Of a DNA stretch of 64,000 nt, positions 37,861 through 47,147 are shown piece after piece. Every line of letters starts with the position of its first letter. Positions within the stretch are counted from its first letter, which is position 1. Source of the stretch: Kalaharituber pfeilii. Its lineage: Eukaryota > Ascomycota > Pezizomycetes > Pezizales > Pezizaceae. The stretch spans positions 372,001 through 436,000 of the forward strand of contig WHUZ01000031.1 in assembly GCA_015179045.1 (NCBI GenBank). The letters are read 5' to 3'. The notes below the pieces were generated by a model, which ran no database searches, had not been told where the DNA came from, and saw nothing but the letters and a program-made list of their open reading frames with translations. The translations under genes were made by a program, and so were the position numbers.

Positions 37861-39114
37861 GTGGAATTAGGTGCAGCGCGCCCCACGCTCATAACACTTC
37901 TCGACAGTATGCTAGAAAACGGACCTTGGTTCAATAACTTAGACCTCGAAGCGAAAGTAGGATGTGATTACATGCATCCTGGAGATACTGGAGTGCATGA
38001 GTGCACTCCTGACCTTCAAGTAGCCTGGCATGGGGTTCGGCTCCATGCGTGCACTAGGTTCTCAAGAATCAAGTCTTGAGCCTTTGGAAGTTGTCTATCC
38101 TCGTCAATCCCAAAGACATCAAATGCCAGCTTAGGCCCTGCACGCGTGTATAGCGCATGTCCATAACCAGACAGGACGGATCCAAGCGTGTAAAATACGC
38201 AGGAATGTAGCCGACCACAATCAGAAGGTAAAAGGCGTGACCTGGAACGCTAGAGCTCCCATGTCGCTAACTAATTCATCCTTTCAACAGCCGGCTGCAA
38301 GCACATGCTATAGAGGTTAAGACGATATTGTTTATCGCCAGTCCTTCCAGGAACCGTCCCCAGGGCGAGAAGTGCAATGTAGCAGTCTACGCGCCTTCTA
38401 CTTGTACTCTGAATCTTTGACGCATTAGGATGTAGCCACATTGCCCTAACATAGTTGTGTTGCGCATAAGAATATGCTTACTGAAAAAAGTATATGAAAT
38501 TACCCGTCTTTACCCCGTGTATCATTGCAACCAACCACTTGGGGATGCTGGTGGTATGATTGTCAAGTGCGTGTAGAGCACATGTAGATATCCACTTTTC
38601 GTAGACTGGGCCTTGGGACATAAACCCCATGGGGTCAGGCCAGGTTAGATGGGCTTTACGAGGGGCTATCCGACTGAAATGGGTATTATCAACAAAAATC
38701 TAAACCTGGCAGATACAGTGCTAATGCTCAAGACAGAGGTGCCGGGGCAGTCGACCTATGCTAGCTCAGGAAAAGATAGATCTTAGCGTCGAAGCCTGCC
38801 TCTGAGGAAATATTCACGGGCATGCAGGAGATGTATGTGACTTTGGATGATGAGAGTTCGTGACGTCCAAGGCCCAGAAGGGTTTGTGTGGGCGGATTGA
38901 AGGCAGGTGGTTGAGGATATCCGAGTGTGTTGGAGACTCTAAAAGCAGCGTGCCAAGGCCTAACTGGTTAGACACTTCCCCATTGGGAAGTCCTTGGCCT
39001 CGGCGTCCCGTTTTGGGCTACGCAGCAGGGTAAGACACTCAATCACGCACGTTCCTCCATCCATGGGAACGTGCATACTATCAATCAGTTAAACCTCAGC
39101 AATCGTCGAATACT
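37861..39114. other. Non-coding stretch with small hairpins
   Basis: No gene is recognised. It holds a perfect 8-bp hairpin GGAGTGCA/TGCACTCC at about 37988-38007 and the structured element at 38952-38998. Confidence 0.4.
38952..38998 (+). other. Strongly structured 47-nt element (three-stem fold)
   Basis: The outer stem GCCAAGG pairs with CCTTGGC (7 bp). Inside, CTAAC pairs with GTTAG (5 bp, 2-nt loop) and ACTTCCC pairs perfectly with GGGAAGT (7 bp, loop CATT). CTAACTGGTTAG looks like a tRNA D-arm, but there is no normal anticodon or T arm, so it is not a tRNA gene. It could be a tRNA-derived SINE head or a chance palindrome. Confidence 0.4.
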
Positions 39115-39173
39115 TTTTTTTTTTTTTTTTTTTATCACATGACCCCGCTTGTAGCTGTTCGCCATGGCAGGGC
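39115..39173 (-). mobile_element. Family-1 micro-retroposon
   Basis: A T run (39115-39133) is followed by ATCACATGACCCCGCTTGTA and GCTGTTCGCCATGGCAGGGC. It is flanked by a perfect 13-bp repeat ATCGTCGAATACT (39102-39114 and 39174-39186). Apart from one C-to-T or G-to-A change (CACATG for CACGTG), the core equals the copy at 323-387. Confidence 0.85.
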
Positions 39174-41561
39174 ATCGTCGAATACTAACTACGCACCTAG
39201 GAGCCGACAGTTGCCACGTAAGTTCGATATATAGTTATGGGATGGGCTCTTGTGATTATGCCTGCCAGTTGCCATTCCAGAGTAATCGCCAAGTGCAAGA
39301 CTGAATGGCAAGGTTCTTTACGATAAGATACCAATTAATGTATTATTCACATGTGTTTATTAGAGGCAACTGGCATTGGTTAGAGGAGTATCTGGAGAAT
39401 ACGTTCGAGTAGGTCATCCTCAGCTCGAGTACTCGTCACAGGCAGCCTGCTACATTGACCTACTATCTACCCCGCATCTCACAAGGAACGTTATCACAGT
39501 AGTTAACCGAAAACTAATAGCAATCAGAATTGGGTCTAGATGTTACTCTCCGTGTTACCGAGTTTGAGAGTTGCGGAGACCAAAATCTCCACGCAGCTGA
39601 GCTGATGCCGCCTCCTTAATTACCGAGACTCTCATTAGAGGAATAAAGGAGGTTGCTGTGGACTTAACTGATGGTATTGTTGCTTGGAATTGAGGTGTGA
39701 GGAGGTTATCGCACCCAATTGTGAAGCTTGAAGGTTAGAGCTGGCCCAAAATGCCTTCTACCACGAGCTTACAGGTATGCTAATGCAGATCTTGCAAAAG
39801 CATATGCATTCGACCACCAAGGGGACTGCAGCCTGTTCTCGTATCCAGATTTTACTGTTATCTCTTGACCAGGAGTACAAAAATATAATTTCTCCAATTA
39901 TTTGGCTATTCTTTGGTTCATTGCAATTTTACTCTGTACTAGTAGTGCAAGGTACAACGCCATCCATTATCGCTCAATCCGAGAAACGATTAACGATATT
40001 CAGAACCTGCAATTACATATGCGAAACTGACAATACTCTATCATTTTGATTATTTTCACCAGAAACGTTCGGTGATACATGCTAAGCTGTGGGGGCAGAA
40101 CAATAACTGCGCAACCGCCCAAGCGCTTATCGTACATTGTAACCTCGGGATTCGGGAAAGGTCCATTGCCTTGTAAGGTAGTCGGTGTCACGTGCGAAAA
40201 CTGATATGAAGATATTGCTTTTTCCTCGTAAGGTGCATTACGTAGAACTCTACGTTAACCCAGAGTGCGGATTTTCTCGGTACTCAAACATGTTATACCT
40301 CTTATTCTCCATTGTCATAATTGAACATTTCCATATGCATAGGTGACTGCTGGATAGCGAGAGTGTGCAACATAACAAGGCTACTTCCACTTAACTGGTA
40401 TCGGTGATTACGTACTAAGTAGTAGAACGCTTATTGCTTGCAAGGATAGTGATAATTGACAACAAAACACTCCCTACAGTTTAATCTATATGAATTAGAG
40501 TACCATATGAAAATCGGATCGGCCCTCTTTCAATTCAGCTGTGAACTATTTTAGGGCATGCAAGCTAAAATGGGTTAATTTGCGATGGTCTTTCTCAGAA
40601 CATCTTGGCATACCTAGGTAAGCTTCCTTAACCCACTACAAGTACATGACATGAAGGTAACGATCATTAATGCTCCATTTATTTTCATTAATATTAAATA
40701 ATTCACAATTACATGATGCATCCAAAAGCTTAATTATGGCTCCTCTTTTAGGTACTGTTTCCTGTCTCAACTCGACACCTCCATTCTCGTACACGAAGGT
40801 GATCTATTCGAGTGCAGGAGGCTTATGATCATAGCAATGAGATCAACAATATATGGAGCTGAGTTTTCTAAACACTGGGTGGCTTGCATTTGCATGGTCT
40901 CATTTGATATAGATGCATCATTGGCTCTAACGTTTATCCATCATTAGGCTGAAGCAAAGCAACTACATTAGACTCATGTACGGAGTATGAACGACAGAAA
41001 TTTTTTTCCCTTCACACTTGTTACACCTTATTCTTTTCTTTCCGTGCATGCAGAGTGCAGGCTGCCTGTGCAGCTTTCAGCAAAGTTACTATATACAGTT
41101 ATTGTTGTGTACTCAGCTTATCAGCAGGGTTCATCCAGGGGAGATTTGTGCTTTGCCACGCGTGGGCGGCAGAGGACTCGGCAACTCTCGTGATGTGAAT
41201 GGTAGGTATTGAGGATCCTAGAAGAAGGTGACGTTGACATGCTTCCCTGCTCCACTATTCGCGAAATTTCTTATTCTGCTCCCATTGTGACTGAGGAAAA
41301 CCTTTTCACCATGTTGGGGTTCACACATGGGTACGCTGCACGTGCCATGTCGCTGCATATGTTCTCGGCACCAATGCCCGGTATTTAAAGGTAAGTTCCC
41401 GTATTGTCACATAGGCATTCCAGTTTCCGATGCTTGTGAAATTGGATTTATGTTGTTGTTTCATAACCCACTGCCATTGGCTGCAAATCACATGAGGAAT
41501 CAATAATGTGCGGCTGCAAAGCTCTTTGCATGCCCTGAAGCCCTCTTATCGATACTAGCTA
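39174..41561. other. Non-coding stretch, AT-rich
   Basis: No gene, repeat or RNA that I can name. Open frames are under 95 codons and carry no motif. Confidence 0.4.
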
Positions 41562-41611
41562 GTAAAATAAGTATTCGGACAGCGCGCTCATGCATATGAT
41601 GCGCTATGCAG

Positions 41612-41681
41612 GTCCTGCCATGACGAACAGCTGCAATTGGGGTTAACGGGATTTTTTTTTTTTTTTTTTTAAAAAAAAGGG
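41612..41681 (+). mobile_element. Family-1 micro-retroposon with anomalous tail
   Basis: The core TCCTGCCATGACGAACAGCT then GCAATTGGGGTTAACGGGA is recognisable but transition-rich. The tail is T20 followed by A8 instead of A only. Target duplication: GCGCTATGCAG (41601-41611) versus ACGCTATGCAG (41682-41692). The opposite arm of the foldback element shows the uninterrupted site, which confirms the insertion. Confidence 0.75.
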
Positions 41682-41887
41682 ACGCTATGCAGTTTTTGGC
41701 ATGAGACTAGTCTAAATTTCATGGTAAAAGTGTCCGGAGTTATTTACGTAAAAGCCATTCGGACAGCTAACATAATGAATTTGGGTCTCTTCAACTTGAA
41801 CACCAGTCTAATACCATAGTATCAGTGCATCAGAAAGTGCTAATATTCTAATAGATTCTGCATGCTATTTCAGAGGCTGGCTATTCG

Positions 41888-42150
41888 AGAGGCTGCTCTG
41901 GTGGTTGCTTAATGCCGAAATATTTGAACAATATAGGGAAGAGCCCCCAGAACAGCCTCTCGAACAGCTTCTCATCCCTAGCAGCCTTCGGAGCAGCATC
42001 TCATCCTGTGCAGCCTCCGGAACGGCCTTTCATGCAGCCTCTGGAGTAGTCTCTCATCCCGAGCAACCTCCAGAGCGGTCTCTTATCTTGAGCACTAGCA
42101 GCCTCTAGAGTAGCCTCTCATCCCGAGCAGCCTTCAGAGTAACCTCTCAA
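41888..42150 (+). repeat. Minisatellite core of the foldback element (~30-bp unit)
   Basis: Repeats of the type CAGCCTCTGGAGTAGCCTCT then CATCCCGAG, with units of about 28-32 bp and roughly eight degenerate copies. Most differences are C/T or A/G. Both foldback arms end in matching AGGCTG/CAGCCT motifs, so the minisatellite may have grown from the inner arm ends. Confidence 0.75.
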
Positions 42151-42278
42151 ATAGCCAGCCTCTGAAATAGCATGTCAACAGCCTCTGAAGCAACTCTGAA
42201 ATGGCCTTCAGAACAGTCTTGGAATCTCCAAATCTATTAGAATATTAGTACTCTCTAATACTCTGATACTTAGGTACT

Positions 42279-42338
42279 TTTTTTTTTTTTTATAAAAAAT
42301 CGCATAACCCTGCTTACAGCTATTCGCCATAGCTGGAC
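42279..42338 (-). mobile_element. Family-1 micro-retroposon (transition-rich copy)
   Basis: T13 then ATAAAAAATCGCATAACCCT and GCTTACAGCTATTCGCCATA then GCTGGAC. Most differences from the other cores are C-to-T or G-to-A. It is flanked by a perfect 13-bp repeat ATACTTAGGTACT (42266-42278 and 42339-42351). Confidence 0.8.
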
Positions 42339-43969
42339 ATACTTAGGTACTACTTAGATACTGGTATTGAAGAGACCCAAATTCATTATGTCAGCTGTCC
42401 GAATAGCATTTACGTAATAAACTTCAGACACTTCTACCATGAAATTTGGACTAGTCTCATGCCAAACATTGCATATTGCATAATATGCATGAGCCCTTGT
42501 CCGAATACTTATTTTCCTAGCTAGACCACGTAATGATCCGGCCACATCGATGTTCGTTAAGGTGGGGCTCAGCAAAGAAATAGTGAATGTTACTTAAAAG
42601 AGCGGTCAGCAGTGTTGTCTATCCTCCGCACAGTGGTATTTTGTTGGGATATGGAAAGCGAAGGATGAATTATCCAATATATGATAGCGTATATGCTGAT
42701 ATTGACCTGTACGTAACGATATTGCTGCATGGTGCCACGCAATATATTTTACATTTGCACAATTCCAGAGTCCACCCTCAAACCCTGAACCTTACACTGC
42801 AAGCTTCCACCCGAGAAGAAGCATACTGTTATACTAAGGCTACACAAACTTGACGCCACCATCTTTCGACAAGCGATTTTTACGGCTGCAGATCAGCAGA
42901 TTGATAAGTTCGGATGTTATTCAAGTCGGCCTCTGTCGCTAACCCAGAAATCACGCTTGACTCTGCCAAACTGGTAACTGGTCAACTATATAGGCACACC
43001 TTTTTGTACAAATCAGAGCATTCGGTCCTGATTTATTGCGGTGAAATTTATTATAGCCGGAGGGCAATTTTTCAAATCTGTGTTGCGCGATTTCTGACGG
43101 AAGTCTTGTGTTCGCAATAGGACTAAACAGCAACCGAACAATTGTACAGTAGGCCTGCTTACTGGCACAACCACAGTATACTGGGGGTTTATGTCTATAT
43201 TTATCACGGCGCATATATGTTGCTACTTGCGAATCATTGACCTACTCGTTTACAAGGACAAAGACCATATTCGATGATACCCCAACTATACAAGGAATGC
43301 ATTGCCAAGGATCAGCTGTCTGCATGTTTGCGGCACCTTGCGTTATCCGCAGCTGCAATGAAGCGGTACCTGCGTTTATAAGTGTTACAACGCACATGAA
43401 GTGGTGTGCAGCGGTTGGTATCGGGCCCAGAGGGGCTCTTGTATATTGCTTATGGGGCATGTTGAGTTGAGTTTGAAGATAGGGCGGACATTTGGAGAAG
43501 GCCAACACAGCATGCAGCATGCACCAAGTTGCCTTTATTGCATGCTTTTACTATCGATTCATATTCGTGCATGAGCGCATGTAGGTACCACAGCGGCTGA
43601 ATAAATCACCCTTACAAGTACCATTGAGGTTTACGGAAACATACAGAGGGACCGGGTACGGAATTTAATTCCTGGTATTGGCTTGCATGAAGAGTATCCA
43701 TCTTAGCTCCGATAACCTCTTGCGAGTGTTCTCGTGCCCAGACTCGCGAGTACTGTAGTAATTGTTACATGAGATAAAGGTTGTGGTAAAACAGAGTGCC
43801 CCGCTCATGGCCCTGGCATCATCACATGCTGGGGCGATATGCAAGAATAGTTGTACGTTATCGAACACATCGAATCTCAGCAAACTGCCGAAGGTTACGG
43901 TCAATTTATGCAGACTAATACAGCCTGAAGCTTCCTCAACCAATATAAACATATTGATACAAATGTGAA

Positions 43970-44022
43970 TTTTTTTTTTTTTCCATATCATTACTCGTAT
44001 ACTGCCCTGAGGCCTATGACTC
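43970..44022 (-). mobile_element. Family-2 micro-retroposon
   Basis: T13 then CCATATCATTACTCGTATAC then TGCCCTGAGGCCTATGACTC, the reverse complement of the family-2 core. Only a weak flank similarity (AATGTGAA/AATGTAAG) suggests a target duplication. Confidence 0.65.
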
Positions 44023-44341
44023 ACAATGTAAGAAACATCGGTACCTGTTGTGGTGTTCGAATTCTGTTCAATCACTGATTAGGTACAGTATTTCTATAAA
44101 TAACAAAACTTACATGAGTGCTTGCAATTGCAATTGCCCATAAACCAGGCCCTGTGGCCCGTGCGTTCACGTCTGTATCGATATACATCTTCCTTGAGCT
44201 TGTACGCTGTATGCAGAATATATATATCAATTTTCAACGCTGATGAATTATCCATTCCGTCGAGATATTTATAAACAAATAAGCTATAAACAAAGCAATG
44301 CACAATATATAGTATAGGGAATGGCATTGTGCCGACCCCGC

Positions 44342-44382
<41 letters not shown>

Positions 44383-44879
44383 ATGTGCATGCGGTTTATT
44401 GTAAGCTTGGATTGATTGCAATTCCGACTGGGCAAATCTCTCGGCCGGCCGACCTGCGAGCGGCCATTGACCCGGGCCTGCCCCCTTGAGGCCGTTCCGC
44501 TCGTGGCGCAAGTTATATACTGGACCATCGCCGCGTGACGTATTGGTCACGTTTAAAATAGAAACGCGTACAATGGCCGAGTTATCGAATGCTGGGGCAG
44601 GGTGGGGGAATCATCGTATGTATGCATCAACCGTTGACACGAAATCAATACTTTTGAGCGGCCGAATTATGTACTTAGTAGTTAAGGCTGTTTCATTTTA
44701 CACTGGCATCAGGGCGTGCACCTGGCTGGGAAGGGCGAATTGGTACGCCTACATGTAGGAGCCTAGCATACTAGCACATGTGCTTTGTTTTTCTTGAAAC
44801 GGTCGTACTGTGCATGCGAGTGATCAGGGCGGCCGGAATGTCCCTGGGAAAGATTTGCACTGCTTCAATTCTGATCTTG

Positions 44880-44956
44880 ATATATAAATCTCCCTGCCAT
44901 AGGCCAGTAGCCTGTATGCGGGGTTACGTGACCAAAAAAAAAAAAAAAAAAAAAAA
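44880..44956 (+). mobile_element. Family-1 micro-retroposon with 5' extension
   Basis: TCCCTGCCATAGGCCAGTAG then CCTGTATGCGGGGTTACGTG then A24. The flanking repeat ATTCTGATCTTG (44868-44879) versus ATTCTAATCTTG (44957-44968) lies 12 bp upstream of the core, so this copy carries an extra 5' segment ATATATAAATC. Confidence 0.7.
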
Positions 44957-45072
44957 ATTCTAATCTTGGGCAGCTCTTTAGTTACTACTATATAAGTGCA
45001 TAGTGAGTGACAGACGGCGGGCGGGCGTATATCGAACTTTGAACTCGAAAAATAAACCTGGTTCAAGTTTGG

Positions 45073-45342
45073 CATTGGGACATGGTGGACTCGGGATTGT
45101 TACCCCGTACGCACCGCACTACCGTAGCATACTTATACGGGACGGATTGAAGATCAATGCATACGAGTAGCAGATATAACGGCAACACTGCGAGATTGCA
45201 ATTCAAACGCAACAATACAGTCTGGTTGGCAACTAGTTGCATTGATCTTGAACGTTTCCAACTGAGCCCTTAGCAGATCTGAATTCCATGCCAGCCATGG
45301 GAAATCAATCGCATTTAGAAATCTGGCAAGAAGAAAGCTCAG
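45073..45342 (+). pseudogene. Relic copy of the promoter and start of the gene at 53449
   Basis: Matches 53225-53502 along its length. Shared runs include GGGACATGGTGGACTCGG, TAGCAGATCTGA, CCATGGG and GGCAAGAAGAAAGC. The ATG (45296) survives but small deletions destroy the frame within ~15 codons, and similarity then ends. Many differences are transitions. Only the upstream region and first codons were copied, or only these remain. Confidence 0.65.
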
Positions 45343-45780
45343 AATTACGCCTGAGAATCGAGAAGGGGGGGAACACAGTGAACTTGACGATCGGTAGCAT
45401 ACTAGTAAAGGAAACTGAAATACTATGAAAGCAACTCTAATATCACACGACATATTACCATGAAGCCCTCTCGTACCATTTCCCGGGGGACCCGCCTAAC
45501 GCTTGTCACGGTGTTCGTTGCTGAGCCAATACAGACGAACCTCCTATACGAGATATTGTCGGGGCCGGAAGCTTGATCCAGTAAGGGTGGTCATGCAACA
45601 GCGGAGGTTTGATGTGGAAAGGTACTACGTACATAAAATGATAATATAGGACGGAAGAAACAAGAGCATGACGTCTAAGAGGATCAAGCAAAGTAGATGG
45701 CAATGATGGCTTGTATGACAAGGAGATAGGTGAAGGTGCATTGAGCTGTCTCTTCGATCCTGTGTAGTATGACTGTCAAT

Positions 45781-45915
45781 TTCTATTTTATTTTATTTTA
45801 TTTTATTTTTTTTAAAATCATTACTCGCATGCCGCCTTGAAGGCCCTGGCAGCATTAGGCATAAATGAAAGTAAAGGAATATGTAAAGCTCAATGACCGG
45901 ATGTAACAAATGAAA
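45781..45915 (-). mobile_element. Family-2 retroposon, long form (135 bp)
   Basis: A TTTTA-rich tail, then ATCATTACTCGCATGCCGCC, then ~85 bp of further sequence up to a perfect 14-bp repeat GTATGACTGTCAAT (45767-45780 and 45916-45929). On the - strand the 5' head (from TTTCATTTGTTACATCCGGT) is absent from the other copies. This is either a more complete SINE or a 5' transduced segment. Confidence 0.8.
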
Positions 45916-45929
45916 GTATGACTGTCAAT

Positions 45930-46415
45930 ACTTCGATGTTCGTGTTAAGCTCATTCTAAAACTGTGCTTTAAGCTATTGCTGGGCGAGCACCAGATGGCT
46001 CTTAACATACAGTAATCGTTCAATATCTGTAGTATCTTCAAAATAGGCACGGCCCTGCTCACTAGCAGCTGCCATATTGCACTACTTACTGGGTCCTAAC
46101 GTAAACATGATATTCAAAAATATTCACCTAATTTCTCCTGCAACAGCATTGACTACTACTGTACTATAAATTCACATTTAAGTTATTTCTATAAAGCACT
46201 TATCTGAGTTTGATTGCCTAACTGATCCCAGCGTTTGTACCGATTAGCTACCTAACTTGTTCGTCCTTAATGCCATTCCGTAATCCGGTATTAGAGATTG
46301 AAATATGTGAAGTTATCAAATGGGACCTGACGCCGTTGAATCATGCAATATAGCTAGTATCTAGTATCAGACATAGTCCCAATTTGGGACTCCACAATCA
46401 GAGGTTATCCGTAAC
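45930..46415. other. Non-coding stretch
   Basis: No gene or repeat is recognised before the hAT-type terminal repeat begins at 46416. Confidence 0.4.
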
Positions 46416-46645
46416 CAGTGTTCCCAACCGGCCAGGCCTGAATCCGGCTGCGGCGGCCCCGGCAGAACTTTTGATGGCCTGGACCGGCCCAGGCTGACCT
46501 CATGGCCGTCCTGAAAGATCAGCCTAGGCCGATTTTTACGGTCCAGGCCGGCCCAGGCCGTACCTTTGGCCCAATGAATCCAACAGGCCAGGCCGGTCCA
46601 GACCATTCAGGCCGGTCCAGGCCAACCAGGCCGGTCCAGGCCATT

Positions 46646-46698
46646 TTTTTTTCTTTTCAATATCATTAATCGCATGCCACCCTGGGGGCTACGGCGAT
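46646..46698 (-). mobile_element. Family-2 micro-retroposon inside the hAT
   Basis: TTTTTTCTTTTCAATATCAT then TAATCGCATGCCACCCTGGG then GGCTACGGCGA. Target duplication GGTCCAGGCCATT (46633-46645) versus GGTCCAGACCATT (46699-46711), made from the hAT subterminal repeat. Confidence 0.8.
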
Positions 46699-47024
46699 GG
46701 TCCAGACCATTCAGGCCGGTCCAGGCCAGGAGAGCCGGGGAGGAGATGGACATGACCGCTTAATTCTCAGGAAGGATGGTTGAGTATGTGCTTGATTATT
46801 CTCTTGAAGGATTAGGCTTTCACTTTGCATTTCCTCTACTTCACTGAAGTCATCAGTTATTATTGTGTGGCAGGGTTACGTGAAATTGAAAAACCCCAGG
46901 CCGATCCAAGCCATTCAGGCTACCAAGAATACCAGCCTGAACCGGTTCAGGCAGTTGATATAGGAATTTTACTTCGGTCTCTTATTCTAATATCAGATAA
47001 TAATATATGAATTAATGAGAAGTT

Positions 47025-47061
47025 TCCTCGCCATAGCCCCTAAGGCAGCAAGCGAGTAATG

Positions 47062-47090
<29 letters not shown>
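47025..47090 (+). mobile_element. Family-2 micro-retroposon inside the hAT
   Basis: TCCTCGCCATAGCCCCTAAG then GCAGCAAGCGAGTAATGA then ~30 A. Perfect 11-bp duplication AATGAGAAGTT (47014-47024 and 47091-47101). Confidence 0.85.
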
Positions 47091-47094
<4 letters not shown>

Positions 47095-47147
47095 AGAAGT
47101 TAAATTTCGATCAATACATATATTCATGCTCCTGCTCCTCCCACACG

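Larger units (their letters stand above)
41562..42517. mobile_element. Foldback transposon with ~320-bp inverted arms
   Basis: The left arm (41562-~41887) and right arm (~42151-42517) are inverted copies. Both contain AAAATAAGTATTCGGACA, TTTGGCATGAGACTAGTC, ATTCGGACAGCT and TAATGAATTTGGGTCTCTTC, and end next to the core at TTTCAGAGGCTGGCTATT. A TA lies at each end (41560-41561 and 42518-42519) within CTAG. The AAGTATTCGGAC tips resemble Tc1/mariner ends. There is no transposase. Each arm has received one family-1 micro-retroposon (41612-41681, 42279-42338). Confidence 0.85.
42518..45072. other. Non-coding stretch
   Basis: No gene is recognised. It contains the micro-retroposons at 43970-44022 and 44880-44956. 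A ~30-base T run at 44347-44375 is followed by A8 and TGTGCATGCGG, perhaps another decayed retroposon tail. Confidence 0.4.

Noticed and set aside
38952..39010. Possible tRNA gene
   Set aside because: No anticodon stem-loop of normal size and no B-box-like GGTTCGA; only a D-arm-like motif.
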